64,000 nt of DNA from a bacterium (GTDB lineage Bacteria; Auribacterota; Auribacteria; Auribacterales; Auribacteraceae). The number at the start of each line of letters is the position of its first letter. Positions within the stretch are counted from its first letter, which is position 1. Below, one piece after another: positions 26,301 through 35,100 of the stretch. Under the pieces are notes generated by a model. It ran no database searches. It was not told where the DNA came from and saw nothing but the letters and a program-made list of their open reading frames with translations. The stretch is taken from NCBI GenBank assembly GCA_024233545.1, contig JACKPL010000002.1, positions 62,001 through 126,000 on the forward strand, read 5' to 3'. A program made the position numbers and the translations under genes.

Positions 26301-27934
26301 TCAGGATTGCCGGTACCGTACAGAAAAAGTACCAGCTTTGATATGAAAAGTTCTGCGGATGTTTGAGCCGCTGTATCGGGAAAATCGCGAGTGAAATGTG
26401 ACCAGACCTGCAATCCCATAAGATACTCGTCAAAGAATATATCAAAAGGGGAATGCGCCGCATTTATTCGGTTAAAGTATAACGATCGGTCATATGGGAT
26501 GGTTTCATCAATACGGGGAGTAATAATTGTATGGGGTATTTTTTGTTCTGTGAATAATTCTGACAATCCCGACTGATGAAAACCGCCGGTAATAATCACA
26601 TAAGTTTTTAACGGGTGCGAAGATGTGTCTTGATTGATGAGTGCAAAAAATTCTTTCGCCATGTGAGTGTCGCGTTTTTGCGCATTTTCGTAAAAAGAAA
26701 AAAACGGACGGAGCATGTTTATAAACTCAGTTTCCGGCGGCAATTCGGGCAATAATAAAGCAAAACCGCGCAAATATGAAACTAAACAAGCCGGCAGGCG
26801 TGCATTTTCAGCAGTGGTATCTAAATGGCTGAGCAGTTCTTTATATTCGTACGGAGCCAACGCAAGCTTTGCTAAATGTTCGAGAATAATGAGATTCCGA
26901 TGCAGGTCTATGATGGGTTTGTCAACGGTATCGTGTGTAATGAACTCCTCGATTTTTTGATAGAGATCATCGGTTTCTCTTTTCAATGAGTCGGTGGGTA
27001 TATCGGTTAATTGCGTATAGAGCGACATGTACTCATTGATCGCTTCGCTTGTCTGTATGCCGGCATTATTTCGGGCATATTCCGAAAGTTCTTCTAATAA
27101 AGAATAGACTGTTCTTGATCCATTCATGTATTCGAAAAATAAAGACTGTAAATATCCGCCTAAATGAGATTGAGTTGCTTGCAGTTTCTTCGAAATGCCC
27201 AGCGCATCTTGGATAAGTATTTGCGAATCAATTGCATTGAGCTGTTTCCATAGACTGTAATAGCGAACGATGTTGGGAAATTCCAAGAAAGAAATACTGT
27301 GTTTCTCTAAAAGAGGAAAAAGGCTTATCAAAGATGGTTCCGCAGATGATGAATAGAGTGTATTGAATAAGTTTTTCCCTTCAAGATCAAGGGATTGGCA
27401 GATGTAGTCTTGGATTTTTGTCTTTAAACGGCTAATAAGCTGATGTAATGGCAATCCCTGTGACACACATTCAGCAAAGTTTTGTTTGTTTTGCGAGTAC
27501 AGCGATGTATTCTCAAGACCCCATACCGGTATTTCGTTTCCTTCGGTTAATTCTGTAGAACAAAAATATTCTGCTCCTGAAATATCAGCGGTTGAAATAA
27601 AATAGTCGCATACTTTTTGAGCGTTTTCAGGGGATGGAAACGACCGAAATACCTCAAAAGATACTTTTCCGGAAGCTCCTTCAACGCCGATAAACGAAAT
27701 AGGATTTGAGGCATTGATGATGCTTAGTATTTTTGCGATGTTTTTTTGAACTTGAGGGTGGCAGTGGATGTCTTTAATTACGTAGACGGTAACAGTGTTG
27801 TCTTCTCCTTCGTAGACAGCCTGTGTTTTAGCAATCGTATCGGGAATTGCCGCGTTTGGAAACACTGCAGGGCTACGCAGGCACAAAAGCACAAGAAATA
27901 TTGTCAGACTAAACAGCCGTGTGTTTTTCTTCAT
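23399..27934 (-). CDS. Giant secreted multidomain protein: TIKI/TraB/ChaN-like N-domain and NAGPA-like C-domain
   Basis: 1511 residues. Residues 1-27 are a signal peptide (MKKNTRLFSLTIFLVLLCLR...). Residues about 45-480 form a domain shared with the 2661-residue protein at 44477: D55, H57 and H59 in IKDIHCHPQVQKN, then EG in IGVEGASG, WGLEN, and H453 in ITGGFHQSGL. The two motifs and their order recall the TIKI/TraB/ChaN hydrolase superfamily (inferred). A long helical middle of unknown fold covers about 500-1050. Residues about 1110-1320 match the phosphodiester glycosidase (NAGPA, formerly DUF2233) family: AINGSNADW, GIPGPAIVQNGRI, SGTLLLLTITGE and ILGGSGD (1278-1282, in place of the family's LDGGGS), ending GMLFFS. 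The true family Asp before GG is Leu here. Expected location is periplasm or outside. No operon partner. Confidence 0.75.
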   Translation of the reverse strand: MKKNTRLFSLTIFLVLLCLRSPAVFPNAAIPDTIAKTQAVYEGEDNTVTVYVIKDIHCHPQVQKNIAKILSIINASNPISFIGVEGASGKVSFEVFRSFPSPENAQKVCDYFISTADISGAEYFCSTELTEGNEIPVWGLENTSLYSQNKQNFAECVSQGLPLHQLISRLKTKIQDYICQSLDLEGKNLFNTLYSSSAEPSLISLFPLLEKHSISFLEFPNIVRYYSLWKQLNAIDSQILIQDALGISKKLQATQSHLGGYLQSLFFEYMNGSRTVYSLLEELSEYARNNAGIQTSEAINEYMSLYTQLTDIPTDSLKRETDDLYQKIEEFITHDTVDKPIIDLHRNLIILEHLAKLALAPYEYKELLSHLDTTAENARLPACLVSYLRGFALLLPELPPETEFINMLRPFFSFYENAQKRDTHMAKEFFALINQDTSSHPLKTYVIITGGFHQSGLSELFTEQKIPHTIITPRIDETIPYDRSLYFNRINAAHSPFDIFFDEYLMGLQVWSHFTRDFPDTAAQTSAELFISKLVLFLYGTGNPEDPRYTKWLASANQFIRFDISIIAQNAGGIIYELQHRAKQKEHFFFEIRFNADGQPDFHFNPFYTFGLSALQMESDDLFVNNLSWRIYEKVLDDRNFALNSVFFQDFTRFMILLRFNNPRLYFEVSQLTAQKIKAALAGTTSSRIEARNTALMRYNSVLDQAETAVHFIQSGIIQWNDLDSFLDAYRLFTHTAQNRFGDNYSFALRLETASKTAELSTALLALDGTTPRESLIDYFFAHLASGLFRKDSMVFQEPSIEPSVPLLEIAARDFSAQLFSGTSLLTRLIRGDKLLAEPPGSPAHSFAQIAEFAVREFTPAFLSAHNRESVEELPDVGLLYNAFSSHPNRFLPFFEYLMSEDIRITRILARAASQHGKGFTATQLPALIRHADNLLPLLEDKNLDVSGILFGQALLKAKTGNFAGAKEKADAFITAVSSRVVPDSPAALDKTLHRISVLSKTQWINPAQRNNLEALYNNLSRNLVTEGISEWNDFGSLMQKELVVDNPSNQLFGIGRLIALPAGEFQLKGISEEDFRLRDMSKFSYLPQLPGYIYKPRSGRTLPEMAAAETQRETRPLLAAINGSNADWAAANAFLIIDNQFITKPVPGTHQKRRLPLSGTFNIIAFDSNNRPSMYSITVQDNILQGKHDIMWGIPGPAIVQNGRIFPAVTVPDTISYTSGQELGFTPSESEIRSSFSAMGITQSGTLLLLTITGEMNVPALAKILKDNGAIDAIILGGSGDAQMLSFASEPVLAGERTDKSLREGTEGIRKIGQGMLFFSTSDNTRQLFAQRLATLWSTDRTRSNSTGTFALITISGTSDTVFEQSAHTHITNTLESFFYLEQGSIEGSLSDGAIQHLFIREKFPRYTVLERHGFSMQEIEEILNGRNLYAIDTQDFIRLFIVSEKAKDTVFQRFSPNMDAAPADSVIRAFTRLPESDAALLLGFIERFSSIPSPNTNVLIRQRIIEESL

Positions 27935-28131
27935 CTCAATTCTTGTTTGTAAAACCGTATGAAACGATAAAATAATTATAACATTTTACCGGTGATACGA
28001 GGAAACATAAATTAACAGTTTTTAAGGCAAACACAGATATGTCCGACAAAATATATAGCTAAAACAGCAGAAATTCAGTATAATGCTTTTTCTCGAAAAA
28101 TACAGAAATGAACAATAAATGGAGGATACAA

Positions 28132-29523
28132 ATGAAATTTCGCATTGAAAACGACAGTATGGGCAACATCGAAGTGCCGTCAGATAAATTATGGGGAGCT
28201 CAGACTCAGCGGTCGCTCGAAAATTTTAAGATTGGCGGACAGCTCATGCCTAAAGAGCTTATCTATGGGTTTGCCATCCTAAAAAAAGCCGCGGCGCTTA
28301 CGAACATTGACTGCGGCGTTTTATCCGATGAGAAAGGTAAGATTATCGCTCAAGTATGCGATGAGATTCTTGCTGGGCAACATGACGATGAGTTTCCTTT
28401 AGTCATATGGCAGACAGGCTCAGGAACTCAAACGAATATGAATGTTAATGAGGTTATCTCGAACCGTGCCATACAGATTTTAGGCGGAGAAATCGGTTCG
28501 AAGAAACCTATTCATCCGAATGACGATGTCAATAAGTCGCAGTCTTCAAACGATACATTTCCTACGGCGATGCATATTGCCGCATATAAAATGGTTATAG
28601 AACTTACTTTGCCTGCATTACGCACTCTGAAAGATTCGTTTGAACAGAAAGCCAAAGCATTCAAATCAATTGTTAAAATTGGGCGTACTCATCTTATGGA
28701 TGCAACGCCTTTGACGCTGGGACAGGAATTTTCAGGATATACCGTTCAGTTGAAAAAAGCGATTGAATCGCTCGAAGCCGCTTTGCCGCACCTTGCGGAA
28801 ATTCCTTTGGGCGGTTCCGCGGTCGGCACGGGGCTCAATACACCGGATAAATATGATGTGAAAGTTGCTCAGAAAATCGCTCAGCTTACCGGATTAGGGT
28901 TTGTAACTGCCGAGAACAAATTTGCCTATATGGCCGCACATGATGCGTTTGTAGAGGTATCCGGCGCATTGAAAACAGTTGCTGTTGCGCTGATGAAAAT
29001 AGCTAACGATGTACGTTTGCTTGCATCCGGCCCTCGAGGCGGTATCGGAGAACTGCTCATTCCTGAAAATGAACCGGGGTCGTCTATCATGCCGGGAAAA
29101 GTCAATCCGACGCAATCGGAAGCCGTTACCATGGTGTGTGCGCAGGTTATAGGCAACGACGCCGCGGTTGCCGTTGGAGGAATGAACGGGCATTTTCAGC
29201 TCAATGTATTTAAACCGGTTATCGCCTACAATGTATTGATGTCTGCACGGCTGATTGGCGATGCGGCGCAGTCATTCAACGATAATTGCGTAGTCGGTAT
29301 CGAACCGAACATGGAGGCTATCAAGGCTAATCTAGAGCGTTCTTTGATGCTTGTAACGGCATTAAATCCTGTTATAGGATATGATAAGGCGGCAGAAATC
29401 GCTAAAACTGCTCATAAAGAAGGCACAACACTTCGGCAGGCGGCAATAAAACTCGGGTATCTGAGTGATGAAGAATTTTCAAAATACGTCCGTCCTGAAA
29501 AAATGGTTGGCAATAACGCATAA
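28132..29523 (+). CDS. fumC: Class II fumarate hydratase
   Basis: 463 residues, as in other FumC proteins. The ATG at 28132 has a strong GGAGG and opens directly onto the conserved N-terminus (FRIENDSMGNIEVP, WGAQTQRS). Signature motifs are TGSGTQTNMNVNEV in the substrate-binding loop, the HPNDDVNKSQSSND region, the GRTHLMDATP motif and GSSIMPGKVNPTQSE with the catalytic serine loop (S317/S318). It interconverts fumarate and malate in the TCA cycle, without an iron-sulfur cluster, so it tolerates oxygen and iron shortage. A TATAAT lies at 28079-28084 but without a good -35. It is convergent with the TPR gene 15 bp downstream. Aspartase is the main alternative; the FKIGGQLMP and GQEFSGY features favour fumarase. 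Confidence 0.95.
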   Translation: MKFRIENDSMGNIEVPSDKLWGAQTQRSLENFKIGGQLMPKELIYGFAILKKAAALTNIDCGVLSDEKGKIIAQVCDEILAGQHDDEFPLVIWQTGSGTQTNMNVNEVISNRAIQILGGEIGSKKPIHPNDDVNKSQSSNDTFPTAMHIAAYKMVIELTLPALRTLKDSFEQKAKAFKSIVKIGRTHLMDATPLTLGQEFSGYTVQLKKAIESLEAALPHLAEIPLGGSAVGTGLNTPDKYDVKVAQKIAQLTGLGFVTAENKFAYMAAHDAFVEVSGALKTVAVALMKIANDVRLLASGPRGGIGELLIPENEPGSSIMPGKVNPTQSEAVTMVCAQVIGNDAAVAVGGMNGHFQLNVFKPVIAYNVLMSARLIGDAAQSFNDNCVVGIEPNMEAIKANLERSLMLVTALNPVIGYDKAAEIAKTAHKEGTTLRQAAIKLGYLSDEEFSKYVRPEKMVGNNA

Positions 29524-29538
29524 ACCGGCAGTAATTCT

Positions 29539-29931
29539 CTAACGATCGGTATTCGAAGTAGAAGGCAACAAGTGTTCTATTTCCGTTTCGGGAATACCGA
29601 GATTGACTGCTTGTTCAGCAAACAGCTGGGCATACTTGTACTGTTTCAAATAAGAAAACCTTTGTGCAAGTTGCAGAACTACTGCTTTATCCGGGGAAGT
29701 TAATTTGTAGAGATAATTACATGCGATATCAGCTCGTGCATGCTGATTGGTTCGTATATAAACCTGAGTCAACAGGAACCACATATCGGGGTATCCGTCA
29801 AACGAGGCGGCCGCCTGCTCCATAATTTTCTGAGCTGAGGCATAATCGCCTGATTCGTAGTATGCTGTTCCTGCAAAAAGATAAAATGGTTCAGGGTAAC
29901 TTGTGGTTTTGGCAAGGGCGTCTGTCAGCAC
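29539..29931 (-). CDS. TPR protein, C-terminal part after a frameshift
   Basis: 130 residues of TPR-type helix pairs (EPFYLFAGTAYYESGDYASAQKIM, then MWFLLTQVYIRTNQHARADIAC). The frame begins inside the previous TPR ORF. Read one frame back across the T-run at 29951-29954, the upstream sequence YPEAIQVLTDALA completes a TPR helix that the upstream ORF breaks off. One lost base in that run explains the split, so this is the 3' part of one gene of about 300 residues rather than an independent gene. No own ribosome binding site. Confidence 0.75.
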   Translation of the reverse strand: MLTDALAKTTSYPEPFYLFAGTAYYESGDYASAQKIMEQAAASFDGYPDMWFLLTQVYIRTNQHARADIACNYLYKLTSPDKAVVLQLAQRFSYLKQYKYAQLFAEQAVNLGIPETEIEHLLPSTSNTDR

Positions 29932-30449
29932 TTGTATGGCTTCAGGATACTTTTCTCTCTTAATAGAACACTTCCCAGATTTGAAAACAATTGCGATGCG
30001 TGCGGAAACCGGCTGATTCCTTTACGCAGTATTTCCTCGGCATGTGGAAAATCGGATTGGCTGAAATAAATTGATCCTAGCAGATTATAACATTCAGGTT
30101 GATCCGGATAATTTTGACATATTTTAATTCCCCATCGTTCTGCTTCTTCTAAGTTGCCTGATGCAAATAAAAGTTGAGTAATCCCGTAGGGAATAGGCCA
30201 TTGAGCTGTTTTCGATGCGCGATACATCTGTAAAAAATCAGTGAGCCCTTCTTCATAGCGTTGAGTTTGAATATACGTTGAGGCAAGGTTTAAAAGTGCC
30301 GGAGTGTACGATTCGTCATAGGAAAGAGATTTTTCGAAATACTGTTTAGCGGCGTCATAATTCTGTCTGCTAAAATAAAATGAACCGGCATTAAAGTTTT
30401 CTTGTGCCCAGCGAACAGTATGAGTGCGAAAAAGGTTGTGGTTTGACAA
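29925..30449 (-). CDS. TPR protein, N-terminal part before a frameshift
   Basis: 174 residues with about four TPR units (NAGSFYFSRQNYDAAKQYFEKSL, TPALLNLASTYIQTQRYEEGL, CYNLLGSIYFSQSDFPHAEEIL, QLFSNLGSVLLREK). The end KSILKPYKC is not TPR-like, whereas the alternative frame reads KYPEAIQVL, showing a one-base deletion in the run at 29951-29954. The start is unclear: the in-frame TTG at 30449 is preceded by an in-frame hydrophobic run (KPLIIFLLLLLL) that looks like a signal sequence, but no ATG, GTG or TTG lies before it, only an ATT directly after the stop of the upstream GT-C gene. It is cotranscribed with that gene, whose stop is 43 bp upstream. Probably a periplasmic scaffold. Confidence 0.75.
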   Translation of the reverse strand: MSNHNLFRTHTVRWAQENFNAGSFYFSRQNYDAAKQYFEKSLSYDESYTPALLNLASTYIQTQRYEEGLTDFLQMYRASKTAQWPIPYGITQLLFASGNLEEAERWGIKICQNYPDQPECYNLLGSIYFSQSDFPHAEEILRKGISRFPHASQLFSNLGSVLLREKSILKPYKC

Positions 30450-30492
30450 CAGCAGAAGGAGAAGAAAAATTATTAAAGGTTTTACCGTAATC

Positions 30493-31791
30493 CTAAAATG
30501 TTTTTTGTTTGAAATAATTCCACATAAACAGAATACCGTTTCCTGCGAACACCAGAAAAAAGGGAATGGCAGGGATAAGAAACCGATGTGCGTGAAAAAA
30601 CAAAAGAGTCGTCAGCATGCACCTGCCGGTACCGCTAATAGCAGTAAGGCGGCACGGTTGGAAGTCCGGTGTGCGAAAATGCCCAGTATAAAAAAAAGGT
30701 ATGATAAGCCCGGAGCGGGAAACAAATAATCCGGTTCCACAGCAGTAGATGTAATATGCGGGAATATTCTCTAATAAAATAGATATCCCGTTGGTTTGTG
30801 ATAATAAAACCAAAAAAAAGCATGAATTTCTTGAAAGAACAGTGATAAAATGAGTGGGATTCGAGATAATCGATTGGATTGTTTTATGCATCCAGAAAGC
30901 GGGTATCTTTTCAAGTGTTTCTACCTGATTTGACTTTGCATGCATGATGCCTGCCAGAGTAATTTCAGTCATATGATGTTTGCGCGCATCGGGATGGTCT
31001 GAGCGGATATGCGGGATATCATGGAAAACAGGCGTGTATCCATCGGAATGGAGATTATTCCCTAGATAAAAATTAACCGATGCATTGATCGAAACATGAT
31101 TTCCCGATACGGGCAAAAAAAACCGGGGATTTAAAAGCAGGCACAACATCCCGAATAATATCAGGCAGGCATAAGCGGCAACCTGCATTTTGGAGCGTGT
31201 TTCATGCGGCACTAGAAAGAATGCAATGATGATAAATGGCATAGCTGTCAACAAATCGGGGCGTATTAAAAAACCAATACCGAATAATACTGCTCCGGCA
31301 AAGCACGTTTTTTTCTGTTTGCCATGAATAAAAAAAGGGAGCATGCATGCAATCGATGCAGTAACAAAAAATGTTGCCAGCGATTGTTCCGTAAGTAAAC
31401 TTTCAAAATGGATAAACGGAACATATAAACCGGCTATTATAAGAGACACGATACCGGTTTTTCGATTAAAACAGTATGATGCGATCCAATAAATAAGCCA
31501 ACAGCATAATCCCCCTGCGATCCATTGAACGTTGCGGATTATCCATGGAGAAATCCCGAAGAACCGATAGAGTAGAGAGAGAATCAGCGGATAGAACGGC
31601 GGCCTAAAAAGCATATAAGGCGTTCCATTGCCCTCTAATATATCAACGGCAAAAAAATGGTTTAGCGTTCCCAATACGCCGAGTGCGCCAAGATAATCAT
31701 GCGTAAAAACTTCAAGGGCATACATGAAACGTACTGCGAATGGCAAACTGAATATGAAAATGTAAAGGACGGCAAAACGAGATAATTTCAT
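30493..31791 (-). CDS. GT-C membrane glycosyltransferase (GT39-like), apparently with two compensating indels
   Basis: 432 residues from the ATG at 31791 (MKLSRFAVLYIFIF); a TTG 27 bases earlier is less likely. After the first helix the loop contains EVFTHDYLG and MLFRPPFYPLILSLLYR, the RPPFYPL pattern of this family. About nine helices follow. Between 30697 and about 30615 the frame reads a polar stretch (FYTGHFRTPDFQPCRLTAI), while the neighbouring frame reads FILGIFAHRTSNRAALLLLA, a convincing membrane helix. One extra base in the 8-A run at 30690-30697 and one missing base near 30610-30630 would restore it. The C-terminal helix (HRFLIPAIPFFLVFAG) is again in the main frame. Sugar and acceptor unknown; the TPR gene downstream is probably its partner. 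Confidence 0.8.
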   Translation of the reverse strand: MKLSRFAVLYIFIFSLPFAVRFMYALEVFTHDYLGALGVLGTLNHFFAVDILEGNGTPYMLFRPPFYPLILSLLYRFFGISPWIIRNVQWIAGGLCCWLIYWIASYCFNRKTGIVSLIIAGLYVPFIHFESLLTEQSLATFFVTASIACMLPFFIHGKQKKTCFAGAVLFGIGFLIRPDLLTAMPFIIIAFFLVPHETRSKMQVAAYACLILFGMLCLLLNPRFFLPVSGNHVSINASVNFYLGNNLHSDGYTPVFHDIPHIRSDHPDARKHHMTEITLAGIMHAKSNQVETLEKIPAFWMHKTIQSIISNPTHFITVLSRNSCFFLVLLSQTNGISILLENIPAYYIYCCGTGLFVSRSGLIIPFFYTGHFRTPDFQPCRLTAISGTGRCMLTTLLFFHAHRFLIPAIPFFLVFAGNGILFMWNYFKQKTF

Positions 31792-32025
31792 AGTACATAA
31801 CCGAAGTGGAGTTATCAATATCGGGTTGTATTATGCCTTAAAAAGCCCCCCCATTTAAAGGGAAAGTTTTTTGTGTTTTTTCCGTTTTCTGAGGAAATAG
31901 CTCCAATAAAATACACATCCCATTCGTTATGACATATATAATCAGCGATGTTTATCAGTGCGCAACATGAATAAAACGCTGTGTTTTGAACTGTTGAAGC
32001 AATAAAACATTAACCATTAAAAAAC

Positions 32026-32054
32026 TTGACGGATGCTGAGTGCCGGTTCATAAT
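32026..32054 (+). promoter_or_regulatory. Sigma70-type promoter of the second RND/TolC operon
   Basis: TTGACG at 32026-32031 and CATAAT at 32049-32054 with the ideal 17-base spacer. It lies 110 bp upstream of the RND pump start, leaving a leader of about 100 bases. Confidence 0.65.
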
Positions 32055-32060
32055 TGAGCG

Positions 32061-32073
32061 GGCTGAATCAGCC
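32061..32073. promoter_or_regulatory. Palindromic operator candidate at the predicted transcription start
   Basis: GGCTGA-A-TCAGCC is a perfect 6-1-6 palindrome seven bases after the -10 box, exactly where transcription should begin. This is a typical place for a repressor of an efflux operon. No regulator gene is adjacent. Confidence 0.4.
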
Positions 32074-32118
32074 GAAACAATAAAATGCATTAGTGTATTT
32101 AGCGATGTCAAACCCAAG

Positions 32119-32142
32119 GTGCGGAGTGGTTTGGCGCCGCAC
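32119..32142 (+). promoter_or_regulatory. GC-rich leader hairpin before the RND pump gene
   Basis: GTGCGG at 32119-32124 pairs with CCGCAC at 32137-32142 around a 12-base loop, followed by GTTTTCCC and then the AAGAGG ribosome binding site. It could act as an attenuator or stabilise the leader; the T-run is too short for a strong terminator. Confidence 0.35.
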
Positions 32143-32163
32143 GTTTTCCCTTAAAGAGGTATA

Positions 32164-35100
32164 GTGCTTTTTATGTGGCATGAAATTATTAAATATTTCA
32201 CTACCCGTCATTTCCTCACTAATTTTTTTGTAGTCATTGTATTTGTCGGCGGCATTTATTCATGGAATAATACCAGTAAAGAAGAAATGCCTGATATCAC
32301 TTTTAATACTGTACGTATAAACGTCACGTATCCCGGCGCGCCGGCAGAGGATGTAGAATATTTCGTCACGGAACCGATTGAAAAACGAATCCGCGGGCTT
32401 GACGGTATCCATCGCATAACCAGTACATCGTCTGTTGCATCATGCTCTATTCAGGTGGAAGTGGAATCCGATTATCCCGATATGGATGAGCTGTTAAACG
32501 AGATACGCAGTGAAGTCCTCGGCGTCGACTTGCCCGATGACATTCAAGATGACCCGAACATTCGTGTTTTTAAAACATCCCGCAAAGCGATTATCGATAT
32601 CGGCATTATTCATAACGGAACGCATCTCCTTGATGTGCCTATCCGGCAGGAACTGCAGAAATATGCAAAGGCGCTGGAGGACCAGTTGCTCAATATTCCG
32701 CAGGTCAACAGTGTTAACAAACGGGGGTATCTCCAAGAAGAAATCCAGATCAAACTTGACCCGCAAAAGCTCATTGCCTATAAAATCCCGTTTAATACGG
32801 TGAAAAAAACCGTACAGAGCAATCATATCCGCCAACCCGCCGGCAGTGTGGAGAGTGCTCTTGAACCGAAAGTAACACTGCTTTCAGAACTTAATACTGT
32901 AGAAAAACTCAAGCAGATTATTGTTCAAGGCGGGTTCGAAGGAGGAGTAATCAGGCTCGATGAAGTTGCTGAAGTAGCGGAAGGATTCGAAAAAAACGAA
33001 TCGATTCACAAAATCAATGGGCGCGAAGGAATTATGTTCAATGTGGTAAAGAACAGTTCGTACGGTATTCTCGAAGCGCTTGATGCGGTTAATAAAGTCG
33101 TCGAAAAATTCAAACGAAATACCCTTGCCGGAACGCCCATCGAACTCGTTCTGCTTGATGACGAAGCAGTGGATGTCCGCAACCGGCTTAACTTAATTAG
33201 TATGAACGGAATTATCGGGTTTGTCCTCATTCTGTTTACACTTTTAATTTTTCTGAATATCCAATCGGCGCTCTGGGTTGCTATGGGTATACCGTTTACT
33301 TTTTGTTTTACTATGATTTGTATGTATTATTGCGGGTACACTATCAATGGAACGACCCTCTCGGCGGTTATTATTGTTATGGGGATTATTGTCGATGATG
33401 CGATTGTCGTTGCCGAGAATATATCCCGAATGTGGCAGAAAAGCGCCGACCGTACCGAAGCGGCAATCAACGGCACGTTGTATGTTCTTCTGCCGATTGT
33501 TGCAAGCATTGTGACTACCTGTATCGCGTTTGTGCCGCTGTTTTATTTTAAAGGGCGGTTCGGAGAAGAAATTAAGTTTATACCTCCCATAATCTTTTTA
33601 ATGCTCGGCGCCAGCTTGTTTGAATCCATTCTCATTTTGCCGGGACATATGAATCTGCATATTCCGTTCATAGCTCCCAAAATTTTAAGTGGAGATACAA
33701 AAAAAAGACGGCGCCATTGGTTTGAAACAGTGGAAGATGCATACGGTTTTTCCCTCAAATATTTTTTATGGATTAAGCCGGTGGTTTTTGCAGGGTTTGT
33801 TGTTTTGCTGATGTGGGCTGTAGAGATTGCAGTGAATAATTTTAAATTTGTTATGTTCCCTCAAGAAGAAACAAGAGAAATTGTCGTTTCCGGTGAGACT
33901 CCATCCGGTTCTAACCGTATAGAAACGGCACTAATGACACAAGAAATTGAAAATATTGTTTTACCATTTGTCGGGAAAGAAGTAATCGGTTGGCGCAACG
34001 AAATTGCGCAAGGAAGAGGCGGAAGCTCATCGGATGACAATAAATTTCGAATCATAATAGAAATTGTGCCGAAAGAAAAACGGACAAAGTCGGCAGACCA
34101 AATTATTAAAGAAATCAAAAACCAGTTAGGTGAAACCCATTCATTCAGCAAATTAAAGTTTTCTAAAAGCCGCTCCCGGCAGGCGTCCGGAAGTCCCATT
34201 GAGCTCAATGTTCAACAAAACGATGATAAAAAACGTACCGAGATTGTATCTGAACTCAAACAAAAATTAGAAGTTCACCCCGCTCTTCATAATGTGGAAA
34301 TCGATGAAGGGCTCCAGATTGCCGAATACCGCGTACATATCGATCAAGAAAAAATCAAACGGTTGTCTATTGATCCGGCCGACATATCAACCACGTTGCG
34401 CGGTGCATTGGAAGGAAGCATCCTCTATGAATTTCAAAAAGACGATCAGGAGATCGATGTGCGTATAACGACTCTTGAATCGGCAAAAAGCGATATAGAA
34501 AATATCCTTGACCTTCCCATAGAAAACCAAGGCGATTATCTCGTGCCGCTTCGTGATATTGTAAAAGTCAATGCACTGCAGGTTCCTAGTGCCATTTATC
34601 GGCGCGACCTGAAACGCACGACGATACTTTATGCAGATATCAGGCCGGAAAAACAAGTTACCCCTCTCGAAATCGGGCAAGATATCGAAGAAAACCTTCT
34701 GCCTGAGTTTCTCGCACAATATCCTACCACCACATTTTCGTTTACCGGAGAAGTCCAAGATACTCGTGAGTCTCAGGCCGATCTTATAAAAGCCCTCATT
34801 TTGACATTGTTTCTAATTTATAGCGTGTTGGCTGTCCTTTTTTCGTCATTGATAAAACCGGTAATTATCATGTTGTCAATACCATTCGGTGCTGTAGGCA
34901 TAGTGTTTGCATTTTGGTTGCACCACAAAACTTTATTCGGGTTTTACGGTGCAATCGGTGCGCTCGGATTGGCAGGAGTAGTAATCAACGATTCGATTAT
35001 TATGCTAGTCAAACTCGACGATGAGTTTGATACCGCTTTGAATTGGAAAGATTCGTTTCGGCAAATTGCCCAGATTGCTAAAACCCGCTTGAGGGCAGTT

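Larger units (their letters stand above)
31792..32163. other. Divergent intergenic region with promoter, palindrome and leader hairpin
   Basis: 372 bp between the divergent GT-C gene and the second RND operon. It holds a good plus-strand promoter (32026-32054), a 13-bp palindrome at the predicted start of transcription and a GC-rich hairpin just before the ribosome binding site, each listed separately. No RNA gene is recognised in the remaining AT-rich part. Confidence 0.6.

Noticed and set aside
28079..28084. TATAAT before fumC as a promoter
   Set aside because: No acceptable -35 at 16-18 bases; noted only in the gene entry.
28894..29193. 99-codon minus-strand ORF inside fumC
   Set aside because: It lies opposite highly conserved fumarase motifs; no ribosome binding site.
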